35,651 nucleotides of DNA from Pusillimonas sp. MFBS29 (GCF_020687695.1 NZ_JAJEWL010000014.1:1-35651); one strand, 5' to 3'. Counted from the stretch's first letter, positions 1 to 8,609 are shown. The notes: generated from the letters alone by a model not told the origin. Numbers and translations are program-made.

Positions 1-62
1 CAATGCTGTTTATGGGACTCGGCGTCATGGGATTTTTCAATTGGTGGATACGTCATGAGTAA
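1..62 (+). CDS. 3' end of an unrecognised gene (partial)
   Basis: A frame open from the window edge ends at a TAA at 60-62. The visible residues begin MLFMGLGVMGFFNWWIRHE, a hydrophobic stretch with two Trp and a short charged tail, as at the C-terminus of a membrane protein. The ATG at position 3 may be internal, since the 5' part lies outside the window. The family cannot be told from 19 residues. Confidence 0.35.
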   Translation, partial: MLFMGLGVMGFFNWWIRHE

Positions 63-270
63 GTTGTAAGTGTATTTATACTTATAGAACATTGCTTAAC
101 GATTAGCAATTATGGAGATCGCTAATGGTTAAGTAATTATAGTGCGCCATTCTGGTATTTTATGGGACGGTGTGAGACAAATATTGTCAAGAGAATGACT
201 TCTCAATCATCAGATGCCGGATGCTGATCATCTTGTTTGTAACCATTGTGGGGTACGTGAGCAAGGATAG
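63..270. other. Intergenic or decayed sequence, nothing recognised
   Basis: This stretch is AT-rich at its left end and carries no long open frame. A short frame (ATG near 220) encodes a hydrophobic run beginning MLIILFVTIVGYVSKD and runs out of frame with the Met-rich region that follows. This suggests a frameshifted, decaying gene rather than true spacer. Confidence 0.3.
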
Positions 271-558
271 AGATCTCCGCTACCGCAATGGTCAAGCCCA
301 GGCCTGGCGTCGGCGCTTAGTGGCGAGGCCACCATTGCCGTGCCCAACGGATCAGGCGTGATTCAAGATTACAAGGTGCCCAAAATAGACCGCATGATGG
401 GTGGCGGGATGAACGATGGAGGCATGATAGGCTGTTGACCGATGATGGTGGAGGAGGCGGTCCAATGGGAAGGTCAAATGCACAGTGAAATGATGCATGC
501 CGTAGGGGACATTATGATGAAATATGCCGATAAACCTTGTCCTTGCCTAATTAATTAG
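271..558 (+). pseudogene. Met-rich reading frame interrupted by one TGA
   Basis: The frame is open from just after a TAG (268-270) to a TAG at 556-558, apart from a single TGA at 436-438. The residues before the TGA include VPKIDRMMGGGMNDGGMIGC. Those after it start PMMVEEAVQWEGQMHSEMMH and end KYADKPCPCLIN. Repeated Met and a few His and Cys on both sides resemble periplasmic copper-binding segments. No clear ATG with a ribosome site starts it, so a decaying gene is the simplest reading. The alternative is UGA readthrough, raised by the TCA-anticodon tRNA at 18842. The protein family is not recognised. Confidence 0.4.
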
Positions 559-698
559 CCTGAGCGTGGCTGTTGTCACTTGCGCGTGCTATGGTAGATC
601 ACTAAATATTTCGTATTCCTCATTGCCACGAATGTGTGCATGATCATGCTTCAAAATGGCGTAGGGGACACAGGCGCCACAGTGGCGTTAATCATTTT

Positions 699-722
699 GC
701 CTATACTAATCGTAGTATAGGC
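699..722. promoter_or_regulatory. Perfect inverted repeat, possible operator
   Basis: Two 10-bp arms, GCCTATACTA and TAGTATAGGC, are exact reverse complements separated by ATCG. No T-run follows, so it is not a typical terminator. It lies about 150 bp upstream of the first czcI-like gene and is absent upstream of the second copy. The form resembles MerR-family operators, but it does not match the PbrR/CadR-type site at 18741. Function is inferred only. Confidence 0.4.
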
Positions 723-830
723 TGATTCTGCCTGGGTTCTGTCTTGGAATAATTGCTCAAGACGATCTAATGCCGTGGATTGCCTTATGCGCCATCGTTT
801 GTATTGCGCTAGGCCATGATGCCCGAAGAT

Positions 831-1369
831 GTTTGCGGGCTGAGCGCGTAGCCAGTACAATCTGTCACGCGATGAAAAAACTGCTTCTCCTCTTTATGCT
901 CGTCATGCTGCCGCTCCAAAGTTCTTGGGCGATTGTGGGCGTGTATTGTCAGTCAGAGCAGTCCTTGTACGTAACTCCCTGTTACGACGATGCGCAAGAG
1001 ACCCTGGTCGATGCAAGCGGCGGTGAAGATGAAAATACATCGACCACGGCAAAGGCAGACCATGTGCATTCTTGTCATGGCTACTGTATGCCTCTAATCG
1101 GGGTTTCACATACAGGCACATTCCTTCCTTCTTCCAGCTTAGCGCATCGATTTATTGATTCGCGGCCTCCATTGGCAACAATCAGTGAACGGCCCGAGCG
1201 GCCCAAGTGGTCGGACGTAGCCTAAGTTGGCACGTCGCTGATTCGTTCTCATCGTCCATCTTATTCCGAGCCGTCGAGTCCTTGTCTCGACCGCACAGGC
1301 TGCGCGTGTTATGCGCGCTTTAGCTCGAAAGAGAGTCTCGCTGTAACGCTACGCTTGCTGCCAGCTTTG
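831..1369 (+). repeat. Direct repeat, copy 1 (czcI cassette)
   Basis: This block is highly similar by eye to 20830-21371, in the same orientation. Similarity starts at GTTTGCGGGC, spans about 40 bp of leader, the whole czcI-like gene and about 140 bp of non-coding tail, and stops at CCAGCTTTG. Flanking sequence is unrelated in the two places. The two copies bracket about 19.5 kb carrying ccm, dsb, IS66, cadA-lspA, the tRNA and lnt. Confidence 0.85.
872..1225 (+). CDS. CzcI-like periplasmic metal-resistance protein, copy 1
   Basis: The predicted protein has 117 residues. It starts with a signal peptide (MKKLLLLFMLVMLPLQSSWA) and continues with a short mature part containing Cys and His (VYC, VTPCY, HVHSCHGYC). 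It ends ERPERPKWSDVA. The Arg-Pro-Glu-Arg-Pro-x-Trp ending and size match the CzcI family known from cobalt-zinc-cadmium resistance operons, where it is a small periplasmic regulator or accessory protein. I chose the ATG at 872 because the signal peptide begins there and the second copy is conserved from that point; an upstream ATG at 770 gives a poor extension. No czcCBA follows here. The next genes are ccm. Confidence 0.7.
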   Translation: MKKLLLLFMLVMLPLQSSWAIVGVYCQSEQSLYVTPCYDDAQETLVDASGGEDENTSTTAKADHVHSCHGYCMPLIGVSHTGTFLPSSSLAHRFIDSRPPLATISERPERPKWSDVA

Positions 1370-1494
1370 GCACAAATGAATTGGGGTTTGGGTGCGCGCC
1401 TTAACCCTAAGTAAACCTGTGTATATCACGCACAGCTCAACATTGTCGGCAGTGGAGACCTTTCAGTTGTTTAGACTTTTAATACTGGTGGACG
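1226..1494. other. Intergenic region between czcI-like gene and ccmA
   Basis: The first part, to about 1369, is the non-coding tail shared with the second czcI cassette, including a small GCGCG/CGCGC hairpin near 1303-1320. The rest is unique and must hold any ccmA promoter. No strong -35/-10 pair stands out, and no terminator with a T-run is visible, so readthrough from czcI into ccm is possible. Confidence 0.4.
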
Positions 1495-2112
1495 ATGATG
1501 CTTGAAGGCATCAATCTACAAGCCCTGCGTGGTGACCGCAGCCTCTTCGAGCGCCTGAGCTTTAAGATCAAGGCGGGCGAATGTCTATTCGTCCAAGGCG
1601 AGAACGGCAGTGGCAAAACCAGCCTTTTGCGTGTGTTGGTGGGACTAACACCGCCATCGGACGGAACCGTTTTCTGGAAAGGACGCCCCATCAAGCTGCT
1701 TGGTGACGAGTATCGACGCACGTTGCTTTATTGCGGCCATCTTTCTGGACTTAAAGATGAATTAAGTGCCATGGAGAATTTGGTTGCTGGGGCGGCGTTG
1801 GCGGGCGACCCAGTTTCTCTTGGTGCCGCACGTGATGCTTTACACGAGAGCGGGCTGCGCGATAGGCAGGATCTCCCCGTACGATTCTTGTCTCAAGGAC
1901 AAAAGCGGCGCGTTAATTTGGCCCGATTGCTGCTCCAACCACGTGTGTTGTGGGTACTGGATGAACCTTTGGCAGCATTGGATACTAAGGCAGTACGATG
2001 GCTCGCTGAAGTGATTGACGCACACCTGGAGTCCGGCGGAATTGCCGTCATAACAAGTCATCAGAGCATGGCGCTAGCAAGCACGACACACGTTATTCGG
2101 GTGGGCGTATGA
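1495..2112 (+). CDS. ccmA: Cytochrome c maturation ABC transporter ATPase CcmA
   Basis: This is the ATPase subunit of the CcmABCD complex, which releases heme-loaded CcmE for cytochrome c assembly at the inner membrane. The 205-residue protein shows Walker A (GENGSGKTS), the ABC signature (LSQGQKRR), Walker B (VLWVLDEPL) and the switch His (TSHQ). Length is normal for CcmA. Two adjacent ATGs (1495 and 1498) are possible starts. Its end overlaps ccmB by ATGA, the first of many such overlaps in this operon. Confidence 0.96.
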   Translation: MMLEGINLQALRGDRSLFERLSFKIKAGECLFVQGENGSGKTSLLRVLVGLTPPSDGTVFWKGRPIKLLGDEYRRTLLYCGHLSGLKDELSAMENLVAGAALAGDPVSLGAARDALHESGLRDRQDLPVRFLSQGQKRRVNLARLLLQPRVLWVLDEPLAALDTKAVRWLAEVIDAHLESGGIAVITSHQSMALASTTHVIRVGV

Positions 2113-2792
2113 GCGACACGTTTGGATTGTTCGCGCTTTGTGGGGTTATAAGACGCGACTTGAGGCTCGCCATGCGCCGTAAGTCGGATGCGCTGACGCC
2201 GCTTTTTTTCTTTGTCATTGTGGTGAGCCTGTTTCCTTTGGGCATAGGTGCTGAACGCGACATCTTGCGCCAGATTGCGCCAGGCATACTTTGGGTAGCG
2301 GCCTTACTGGCGACCATGCTGTCGCTTAATCGGCTGTTTGAACAGGACTATGCCGACGGCACCCTGGAGCAAATGGCCCTTTCACCCGCTCCGTTGGGAA
2401 TGCTGGTGCTCGGCAAGGTGACGGCGTATTGGCTGTTGACGGGTTTGCCCTTGACCTTGCTAGCGCCGCTACTGGCTGTGCAGTTCGATTTACCACTCCC
2501 TTCCTTACTGGTGCTGGCAGCGTCGCTGGCCATAGGTACGCCTGTACTTGGTTTTATTGGTGCGATCGGTGCAAGTTTGACTCTGGGCCTGCGAGGTGGG
2601 AGCGCTCTGGTTGCCTTGCTTGTACTTCCCCTTTATGTGCCGGTTCTGATCTTTGGCGCGGGTTCGGTAGACGCCGCCGCTGCCGGCCTGGGCGCAACGG
2701 CGCATCTATCGCTGCTGGGCGCTGTGCTGGTTTTAACTGGCTTTTTTGCCCCGTGGGCCACAACCGTGGCATTACGGATTGCCTTGGAATAA
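2109..2792 (+). CDS. ccmB: Heme exporter permease CcmB
   Basis: The 227-residue, very hydrophobic protein with about six membrane spans is the permease partner of CcmA. The segment LNRLFEQDYADGTLEQM is typical of CcmB. It overlaps ccmA by 4 bp (ATGA) and is followed 11 bp later by ccmC, so translation is probably coupled. Size is normal for the family and no defects are visible. Confidence 0.95.
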   Translation: MSDTFGLFALCGVIRRDLRLAMRRKSDALTPLFFFVIVVSLFPLGIGAERDILRQIAPGILWVAALLATMLSLNRLFEQDYADGTLEQMALSPAPLGMLVLGKVTAYWLLTGLPLTLLAPLLAVQFDLPLPSLLVLAASLAIGTPVLGFIGAIGASLTLGLRGGSALVALLVLPLYVPVLIFGAGSVDAAAAGLGATAHLSLLGAVLVLTGFFAPWATTVALRIALE

Positions 2793-2803
2793 TGAGTAAG
2801 TGA

Positions 2804-3541
2804 ATGATTAATTGGTTTAAGTATTCATCGCCCAAAATGTTTTACCCCCTAGCTGGCAAGCTAATTCCATGGTTTGCAGCTGCTGCCGCGATTCTGTCGA
2901 TCATAGGGATGTACGTGGGTTTCTTCATGGCGCCCACCGACGCCCAGCAAGGTGAGGGCTATCGCATCATCTTCCTGCACGTGCCGGTCTCCTGGATGTC
3001 GATGTTCATTTATTTGGTTATGGCTTTCTGGGCCGCGATAGGGCTGGCATTTAAGAATCGTTTAGCGGCCATGATGGCCTCGGCCTTGGCTCCCACCGGC
3101 GCCATGTTCACGTTTCTTTCACTCTGGACGGGGGCCTTGTGGGGCAAACCCATGTGGGGAACCTGGTGGGTCTGGGATGCGCGCCTGACCTCGGAGCTGA
3201 TTCTTCTCTTCTTGTACATCGGCTTTATGGCGCTTCAGTCAGCGATTGATGAGCCACGGCGCGCGGATAAGGCCGGTGCTGTCCTTGCCCTTGTCGGCGT
3301 CGTCAACATTCCAATCATTTATTTTTCGGTGCAGTGGTGGAACACCTTGCATCAAGGCGCATCTGTTTCGCTGACACAAGCGCCTTCAATGGCGGCGCTC
3401 ATGCTAATTGGCATGCTGCTTATGGCCTTGGCGTCATGGATGTATGCGGTGGCGATCGCACTGATGCGCGTGCGCTGCATCATTTTAGAACGCGAACATC
3501 ATGCTGGATGGTTAGACGACTTGAGGGAGGTAAAGCAATGA
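2804..3541 (+). CDS. ccmC: Heme transporter CcmC
   Basis: This 245-residue polytopic membrane protein carries the tryptophan-rich WWD heme-handling motif WGTWWVWDARLTSE and the flanking His residues expected of CcmC (for example in FLHVPVSWM). CcmC attaches heme to CcmE on the periplasmic side. The start at 2804 lies 11 bp after ccmB. The stop overlaps the ccmD start (ATGA at 3538-3541). Confidence 0.96.
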   Translation: MINWFKYSSPKMFYPLAGKLIPWFAAAAAILSIIGMYVGFFMAPTDAQQGEGYRIIFLHVPVSWMSMFIYLVMAFWAAIGLAFKNRLAAMMASALAPTGAMFTFLSLWTGALWGKPMWGTWWVWDARLTSELILLFLYIGFMALQSAIDEPRRADKAGAVLALVGVVNIPIIYFSVQWWNTLHQGASVSLTQAPSMAALMLIGMLLMALASWMYAVAIALMRVRCIILEREHHAGWLDDLREVKQ

Positions 3542-3720
3542 ACTGGACGAGTCCTGCTGAATTTTTTGCCATGGGCGGCTATGGGCAATACGTGTGGGGG
3601 TCAGTCGCCGTCACCCTGGTCGTTCTTTGCGCCGAATGGCTCTTGCTGCGCCAGCGCCGCAAAGCGGCTTTGTCGCTGGTGAAGCGCCAGTTAATCCTGA
3701 AGGAAGAGGAATTTCGATGA
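3538..3720 (+). CDS. ccmD: Heme exporter protein CcmD
   Basis: This is a 60-residue small membrane protein: [20 protein letters not shown], then one hydrophobic span, then a basic tail ([10 protein letters not shown]). That layout and the position between ccmC and ccmE identify CcmD, the adaptor needed to release holo-CcmE from CcmABC. A good ribosome site (GGGAGG) lies just upstream. It overlaps ccmC and ccmE by 4 bp each. Confidence 0.93.
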   Translation: MNWTSPAEFFAMGGYGQYVWGSVAVTLVVLCAEWLLLRQRRKAALSLVKRQLILKEEEFR

Positions 3721-4163
3721 AAAATCGCCATAAACGCCTCGCGCTTATTGCTGGTGGCTTGGCCGCGTTCGGCATTGCCACAGCGTTAGTACTTAATGCT
3801 TTTCAGAGCAACCTCGTGTTTTTCTTCACGCCTACGCAGGTGAGTGCCGGTGAAGCACCCCAGGAGCGGACGTTTCGCGTCGGAGGCATGGTGCAAACCG
3901 GCAGTGTGCAGCGCCAAAGTGATGGGCTCACGGTGAAATTCGTAGTGACCGATACCGCCAAAATGATACCGGTCAGTTATACGGGAATACTGCCCGACCT
4001 ATTTAGTGAAGGCAAAGGGGTAGTGGCCCAAGGCAAGCTCGGGGCCGATGGGTTGTTCCGGGCAGAAGAGGTGCTTGCCAAACACGATGAGAACTATATG
4101 CCCCCTGAAGCGCAGCATGCGCTGGATGAGGCCGCCAAGAACACGATTACTGCGAGGCCATAA
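3717..4163 (+). CDS. ccmE: Periplasmic heme chaperone CcmE
   Basis: The 148-residue protein has an N-terminal membrane anchor (residues about 8-29) followed by an OB-fold domain. The heme-binding motif is [12 protein letters not shown], giving His123 for the covalent heme bond and Tyr127 as axial ligand, with the spacing known from E. coli CcmE. The start at 3717 overlaps ccmD; an upstream in-frame ATG at 3594 lies inside ccmD and is not used. It carries heme from CcmC to CcmF/H. Confidence 0.96.
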   Translation: MKNRHKRLALIAGGLAAFGIATALVLNAFQSNLVFFFTPTQVSAGEAPQERTFRVGGMVQTGSVQRQSDGLTVKFVVTDTAKMIPVSYTGILPDLFSEGKGVVAQGKLGADGLFRAEEVLAKHDENYMPPEAQHALDEAAKNTITARP

Positions 4164-4168
4164 CGCTC

Positions 4169-6130
4169 ATGATTCCTGAAATCGGTCATTTCTCACTAAT
4201 TCTGACGCTATTTGTAGCGCTAGCCCAGGGCTGCTTAGCCCTCGCTGGTGCGGCGCGTGGCAATGCGGTCTGGATCTCCTTTGCTCGGCCTGCCGCGCGC
4301 GCGCAGTTCCTTTTAATTATTGTTAGCTTCGCGACGCTTGGTTGGTCCTTCATCGTTAAGGATTTTTCGGTGGCTTACGTCGCCCAGAACTCCAACTCGC
4401 AATTGCCCTTGCTTTACCGCATAGCCGCCGTCTGGGGCGGCCACGAAGGATCGCTCTTGCTGTGGCTGCTGATGCAAACAGGCTGGGCGTACGCAGTAAG
4501 TGTGTTCTCAAAGCAACTGCCCGATGTCATGGTTGCACGCGTATTGGGAGTGCTGGGCCTGGTCACGGCTGGATTCCTGCTCTTTGTGCTGCTTACCTCT
4601 AACCCGTTCGAGCGCCTGGTACCTGCGGCCATAGAAGGTATGGACCTGAATCCGCTACTGCAAGATATTGGACTGATATTTCATCCGCCATTGCTGTACA
4701 TGGGGTATGTCGGATTTTCGGTGGCGTTCGCATTTGCCATTGCCGCACTGCTAGCGGGGCAGCTCGACTCGACGTGGGCCCGTTGGTCCCGGCCCTGGGC
4801 GACGGCAGCGTGGTTATTCCTGACCTTGGGTATCGCCTTGGGAAGTTGGTGGGCGTACTACGAACTGGGTTGGGGCGGCTGGTGGTTCTGGGACCCGGTA
4901 GAGAACTCTTCGTTTATTCCGTGGCTGGTGGGTACTGCATTGATTCACTCCCTGGCGGTAACTGAAAAGCGTGCCAGTTTCAAGAACTGGACAGTGCTGC
5001 TTGCCATCAGCACGTTCTCGCTTTCATTGCTGGGGGCCTTTCTCGTACGGTCAGGCGTATTGACGTCAGTACACGCCTTCGCCACCGATCCGCGCCGAGG
5101 TGTGTTCATTTTGATGTTATTCGCCGTTGTGGTGGGCTCGTCCTTGTTTTTATTTGCGCTGCGTGCGCCCAAAGTGGGTATGGGTGGACGGTTTGAACTG
5201 ATATCGCGTGAATCGCTCTTGCTAATGAACAACGTGTTGTTGGCCGTAGCAGCGGGTGCCGTCATTCTCGGCACCTTGTATCCGCTTTTCATTGATGCGC
5301 TCGGGTTAGGCAAACTTTCGGTGGGGCCGCCCTACTTTAATGCCGTTTTCATACCGCTGATGGTGCCCGCGTTGCTTCTCATGGCGGTAGGCCCGGTGGC
5401 TAACTGGAAGTCAGCCAAGATAAGCGCTCTGATAAAACACCTGCACGTTCCGGCTGTGGTGGCGCTTGTGGTCGGTGTTGGCGCACCGTTTATGCTGGGG
5501 CGTTGGTCGGCGTTGGCGGCTTTAGGCTTGGCACTGGCCACGTGGATTGCCACTGCGGTGGTTAAGGGCATCTTTGACCGTATGCGGGCTACGCGCACTG
5601 GGCTGCGAGCCCAACCGCTTAGCTGGCTAGGCATGCATCTGGCCCATTTGGGTATTGCCGTGTTCGTAGCGGGAGTGACACTCGTCATGGGCTATGAAAC
5701 TGAACAGGACGTGCGTATGACGCCTGGCAGCACGGTAAGCACAGGGGGCTATGAGTTGAAGTTTCTAGGCGTCAATAAAGCACAGGGACCTAATTATGTC
5801 GCAGAAGTCGGTGACATCGAGTTGTCACGCGATGGTCGGATCTTGCGTCTGCTTCATCCCGAAAAACGCAGCTACATCTCCTCCGAAATGCCCATGACAG
5901 AAGCGGCTATTGATGCCAACGGTTTGCGTCACGTGTACGTCGCTCTGGGTGAGCCGCTTGCTGACGGCGCCTGGAGCGTACGTGTTTACTACAAACCATT
6001 CGTTGACTGGATCTGGATAGGTTGCATCTTGATGGCGTTGGGTGGGTTATTAGCTATCAGTGATCGCCGTTATCGACTTAAGCGTCGCGAACGAAAGGCC
6101 GCCTTGGTGGCTGCAGGGGCCACATCATGA
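4169..6130 (+). CDS. ccmF: Cytochrome c heme lyase subunit CcmF
   Basis: The 653-residue membrane protein has many spans and the WWD domain GWGGWWFWDPVENSSFIPW near residues 231-249, with family motifs such as VWGGHEGSLLLW and HPPLLYMGYVGF. CcmF transfers heme from CcmE to apocytochrome CXXCH sites together with CcmH and CcmI. Length is normal. It follows ccmE after 5 bp and overlaps ccmG by ATGA. Confidence 0.97.
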   Translation: MIPEIGHFSLILTLFVALAQGCLALAGAARGNAVWISFARPAARAQFLLIIVSFATLGWSFIVKDFSVAYVAQNSNSQLPLLYRIAAVWGGHEGSLLLWLLMQTGWAYAVSVFSKQLPDVMVARVLGVLGLVTAGFLLFVLLTSNPFERLVPAAIEGMDLNPLLQDIGLIFHPPLLYMGYVGFSVAFAFAIAALLAGQLDSTWARWSRPWATAAWLFLTLGIALGSWWAYYELGWGGWWFWDPVENSSFIPWLVGTALIHSLAVTEKRASFKNWTVLLAISTFSLSLLGAFLVRSGVLTSVHAFATDPRRGVFILMLFAVVVGSSLFLFALRAPKVGMGGRFELISRESLLLMNNVLLAVAAGAVILGTLYPLFIDALGLGKLSVGPPYFNAVFIPLMVPALLLMAVGPVANWKSAKISALIKHLHVPAVVALVVGVGAPFMLGRWSALAALGLALATWIATAVVKGIFDRMRATRTGLRAQPLSWLGMHLAHLGIAVFVAGVTLVMGYETEQDVRMTPGSTVSTGGYELKFLGVNKAQGPNYVAEVGDIELSRDGRILRLLHPEKRSYISSEMPMTEAAIDANGLRHVYVALGEPLADGAWSVRVYYKPFVDWIWIGCILMALGGLLAISDRRYRLKRRERKAALVAAGATS

Positions 6131-6651
6131 GTCGCTTTGTATGGCCGTTGGTTGCTTTTGTCGTGCTGGTCGGCTTCCTGGCTTTCGGTTTGACCCTCAA
6201 GCCCAGCGAAGTACCTTCGCCTTTGATTAACAAGCCGGCACCGAATTTCACGTTGCCCCAATTGGCGTCGCCCGAAGAAACGTTTTCACCGGAAGCCATG
6301 AAAGGCAAAGTGTGGCTGCTGAACGTGTGGGCTTCTTGGTGTTATGCCTGTCTTGAAGAGCATCCCGTGATTACGGCGTTGGCTAAAACGCACGGAGTAC
6401 CCATAGTTGGTCTTAACTACAAGGATGTACGCGGGGAAGCGATTTCGTGGTTGGAACGCCATGGCAATGGATATGTCTTGTCCGTATCCGATACGCAAGG
6501 GCGCGTGGGTATTGACTATGGCGTTTATGGCGTACCTGAGACCTTTGTTATCGACAAGGCCGGGCTCATTCGTTACAAGCACATCGGAGCAGTAACCGAG
6601 ACTGCGGTGCGCGACACGCTTCTACCCCTGATCCGAGAGCTTGAAAAATGA
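6127..6651 (+). CDS. ccmG: Thioredoxin-like CcmG/DsbE
   Basis: The 174-residue membrane-anchored thioredoxin (span at about residues 5-23) has active site WASWCYACLEEHP, Cys72 and Cys75, and a cis-Pro loop (YGVPETF). It reduces apocytochrome or CcmH thiols before heme attachment. The dipeptide between the cysteines is Tyr-Ala, where most CcmG proteins have Pro-Thr. Losing the Pro would be expected to change the redox potential. It overlaps ccmF and ccmH by 4 bp. Confidence 0.94.
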   Translation: MSRFVWPLVAFVVLVGFLAFGLTLKPSEVPSPLINKPAPNFTLPQLASPEETFSPEAMKGKVWLLNVWASWCYACLEEHPVITALAKTHGVPIVGLNYKDVRGEAISWLERHGNGYVLSVSDTQGRVGIDYGVYGVPETFVIDKAGLIRYKHIGAVTETAVRDTLLPLIRELEK

Positions 6652-7103
6652 AACATTGGTGGTTGACATTGTTGTGTGCCGTTATTGCCTTGCCATCGTG
6701 GGCGGATAGCGCGGCGACGGAAAAGCGCATGCTGAATATCGCCGCTGAATTGCGGTGTTTGGTGTGCCAGAACGAGTCGATCGCAGCCTCACGCGCCGAC
6801 CTGGCCGTGGACTTGCGCCAACAGATACGCGAGCAGATCCAGGCTGGCAAAAGCGATACCGAGATCAGAACCTATATGGTTGATCGTTATGGTGATTTCG
6901 TACTCTATCGCACGCCATTAAAAGCCACCACGCTATTGCTATGGTTTGGCCCCATGTTGCTGCTGGCCTTTGGGCTCCTCGTTCTGGCGACAACATTGCG
7001 TCGCCGCAAAAACAGCGTGGCTGATGCATCGCTAAGCGACGATGAGCGCAAGAGAGCGCAGGCGCTGCTAGCGCAAACCACGGACAACGGAACATCACCA
7101 TGA
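6648..7103 (+). CDS. ccmH: Cytochrome c maturation protein CcmH
   Basis: The 151-residue protein has a signal peptide ending near SWADS, the family motif LRCLVCQNESI (Cys37, Cys40) and a C-terminal membrane span (about residues 97-117). This is the short CcmH/CcmL form that binds apocytochrome CXXCH thiols; the TPR part is a separate gene next door. It overlaps both neighbours by 4 bp. Confidence 0.95.
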   Translation: MKHWWLTLLCAVIALPSWADSAATEKRMLNIAAELRCLVCQNESIAASRADLAVDLRQQIREQIQAGKSDTEIRTYMVDRYGDFVLYRTPLKATTLLLWFGPMLLLAFGLLVLATTLRRRKNSVADASLSDDERKRAQALLAQTTDNGTSP

Positions 7104-7957
7104 ATTTTATTTTTATCCTTATTGCTGCATTACTTGCAGCTAGTGTCACCTTATGGCTAGGGCTGGCTCTGTGGCGTGGCCCTAAACTAGATAGCAGTCT
7201 TGAACATCACGCCGTTAATGCGAGAGTGTTGCGCGACCAATTGGCTGAGCTGGAGCAGGATCGTGCGAACGGCATATTGTCTTTGCACGATCATGCTGCG
7301 GCCCAACAGGATCTGCAACGACGTGTGCTCGATGAGGCAATACCAACTAAGGACACTGGGCTATGGCGCCAGAGTAGCAAACCAGCAGCGATAACATTGG
7401 CCATTGTCCTGCCAGTAGCGGCAACGCTTTCCTATCTGGCGCTAGGAAACCCTGCAGCCATTACGCCACCGCCGGCGCAAAGCATTCCTGCCATGACACA
7501 AGCCGATGTGCAGGCCATGGTGGATTCGCTGGCGGCGAGGCTGGCGCGCAATCCTGATGATCCAACTGGCTGGCTCATGCTGGGGCGCTCTTATCGCTAT
7601 TTTGAAAAGTATGAAGATGCTGCGGCGGCCTTTTCCAAAGCGGCGACCGTCATTCAGTCGGATCCTCTGGCGCTGTCGGAATATGCCGAAACACTCGCCA
7701 GAAGCAATCAAGCTGGATTTAAGGGGGAGCCGACGCAATTGTTGGAGCGCGCACTATCGCTCAATCCTCGGGAACCGTTCGCTCTCACTTTGGCGGGGGC
7801 TGCTGCGCTGGAGCGTCAAGATTACCCAGCAGCGATTGATTATTGGCAACAGTTATTCGAGTTACTTCCGCCAGATTCGGACGCCGCGCAGGCTGTCGAA
7901 AACACAATCAAGCGTGCGCGTCGAGAGCAAGCCGAAGCAGTGACCTCTGAAAACTGA
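7100..7957 (+). CDS. ccmI: TPR cytochrome c biogenesis protein CcmI
   Basis: The 285-residue protein starts with a membrane span, continues with a region containing RVLRDQLAELEQDRANG (the typical CcmI N-terminal coiled region), then a second span near residues 97-115, then TPR repeats (GWLMLGRSYRYFEKYEDAAA and LEYAETL-like helices). It presents apocytochrome C-termini to CcmFH. It is shorter than some CcmI proteins but looks intact. Confidence 0.93.
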   Translation: MNFIFILIAALLAASVTLWLGLALWRGPKLDSSLEHHAVNARVLRDQLAELEQDRANGILSLHDHAAAQQDLQRRVLDEAIPTKDTGLWRQSSKPAAITLAIVLPVAATLSYLALGNPAAITPPPAQSIPAMTQADVQAMVDSLAARLARNPDDPTGWLMLGRSYRYFEKYEDAAAAFSKAATVIQSDPLALSEYAETLARSNQAGFKGEPTQLLERALSLNPREPFALTLAGAAALERQDYPAAIDYWQQLFELLPPDSDAAQAVENTIKRARREQAEAVTSEN

Positions 7958-7970
7958 TGGGTGGAGAATG

Positions 7971-8609
7971 ATGAAGAACTCTTTTAAGATAATTATTTGG
8001 GTAGCAGTGGTGTTAACGACCGTGATCACTATCGCGACAGCTTTATTTTTTTACCAACGTAATAATGCGTCCAAGGCTCTCCCAGACGGAATAGTTAACG
8101 TTGCGATGGACACCGCGGTGGATATAGATGGGCAGCGCTTTACGCGCTGGAGTACGCCACGTGATCTTCCGTTGTTCTCCTTTCAAGATGCGAGCGGCAA
8201 GACCTTGACCTTGGCCGATTTTCGAGGCCGTGTTGTTTTGCTCAACATTTGGGCTACCTGGTGTCCGCCCTGCAGAGAGGAAATGCCGTCGCTGGATCGG
8301 CTCAACGCCAAGCGCGGTGGTCCAACATTTGAAGTGGTAGCGTTATCAATTGACCGCGACCCCGCGCAGGTCAAATCCTTCTATCAGGAGTTTGGCGTAC
8401 AAACGCTGCGTGGATATTTTGATCGAACCTCACAGGTGTCCAACATTGTTCGTGCTCCGGGGGTTCCTACAACCTTGCTGATCGATCAAGAAGGTCGTGA
8501 GATAGGGCGCGCATTAGGACCTGCCGCTTGGGATAGCCCACAGGTCGAAGCTTTGATCGATGCCGCGCTGTTGTCTTCATCGACCAAGGCAAACGACGGT
8601 GAGAAATAG
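7971..8609 (+). CDS. TlpA/ResA-like membrane-anchored thioredoxin
   Basis: After an N-terminal anchor (residues about 7-28) comes a thioredoxin domain with WATWCPPCREEMPSLD and cis-Pro loop APGVPTTLLID. TlpA/ResA proteins reduce periplasmic thiols for cytochrome c or oxidase copper-site assembly. Two ATGs are adjacent (7968, 7971); the second is better spaced from GGAG. It follows ccmI by about 10 bp and precedes ccdA, the likely source of its electrons. It is the second reductive thioredoxin in the operon after CcmG. Confidence 0.88.
   Translation: MKNSFKIIIWVAVVLTTVITIATALFFYQRNNASKALPDGIVNVAMDTAVDIDGQRFTRWSTPRDLPLFSFQDASGKTLTLADFRGRVVLLNIWATWCPPCREEMPSLDRLNAKRGGPTFEVVALSIDRDPAQVKSFYQEFGVQTLRGYFDRTSQVSNIVRAPGVPTTLLIDQEGREIGRALGPAAWDSPQVEALIDAALLSSSTKANDGEK

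Noticed and set aside
770-871. N-terminal extension of czcI-like gene copy 1
   Set aside because: The extension is not conserved in copy 2 and would precede the signal peptide.
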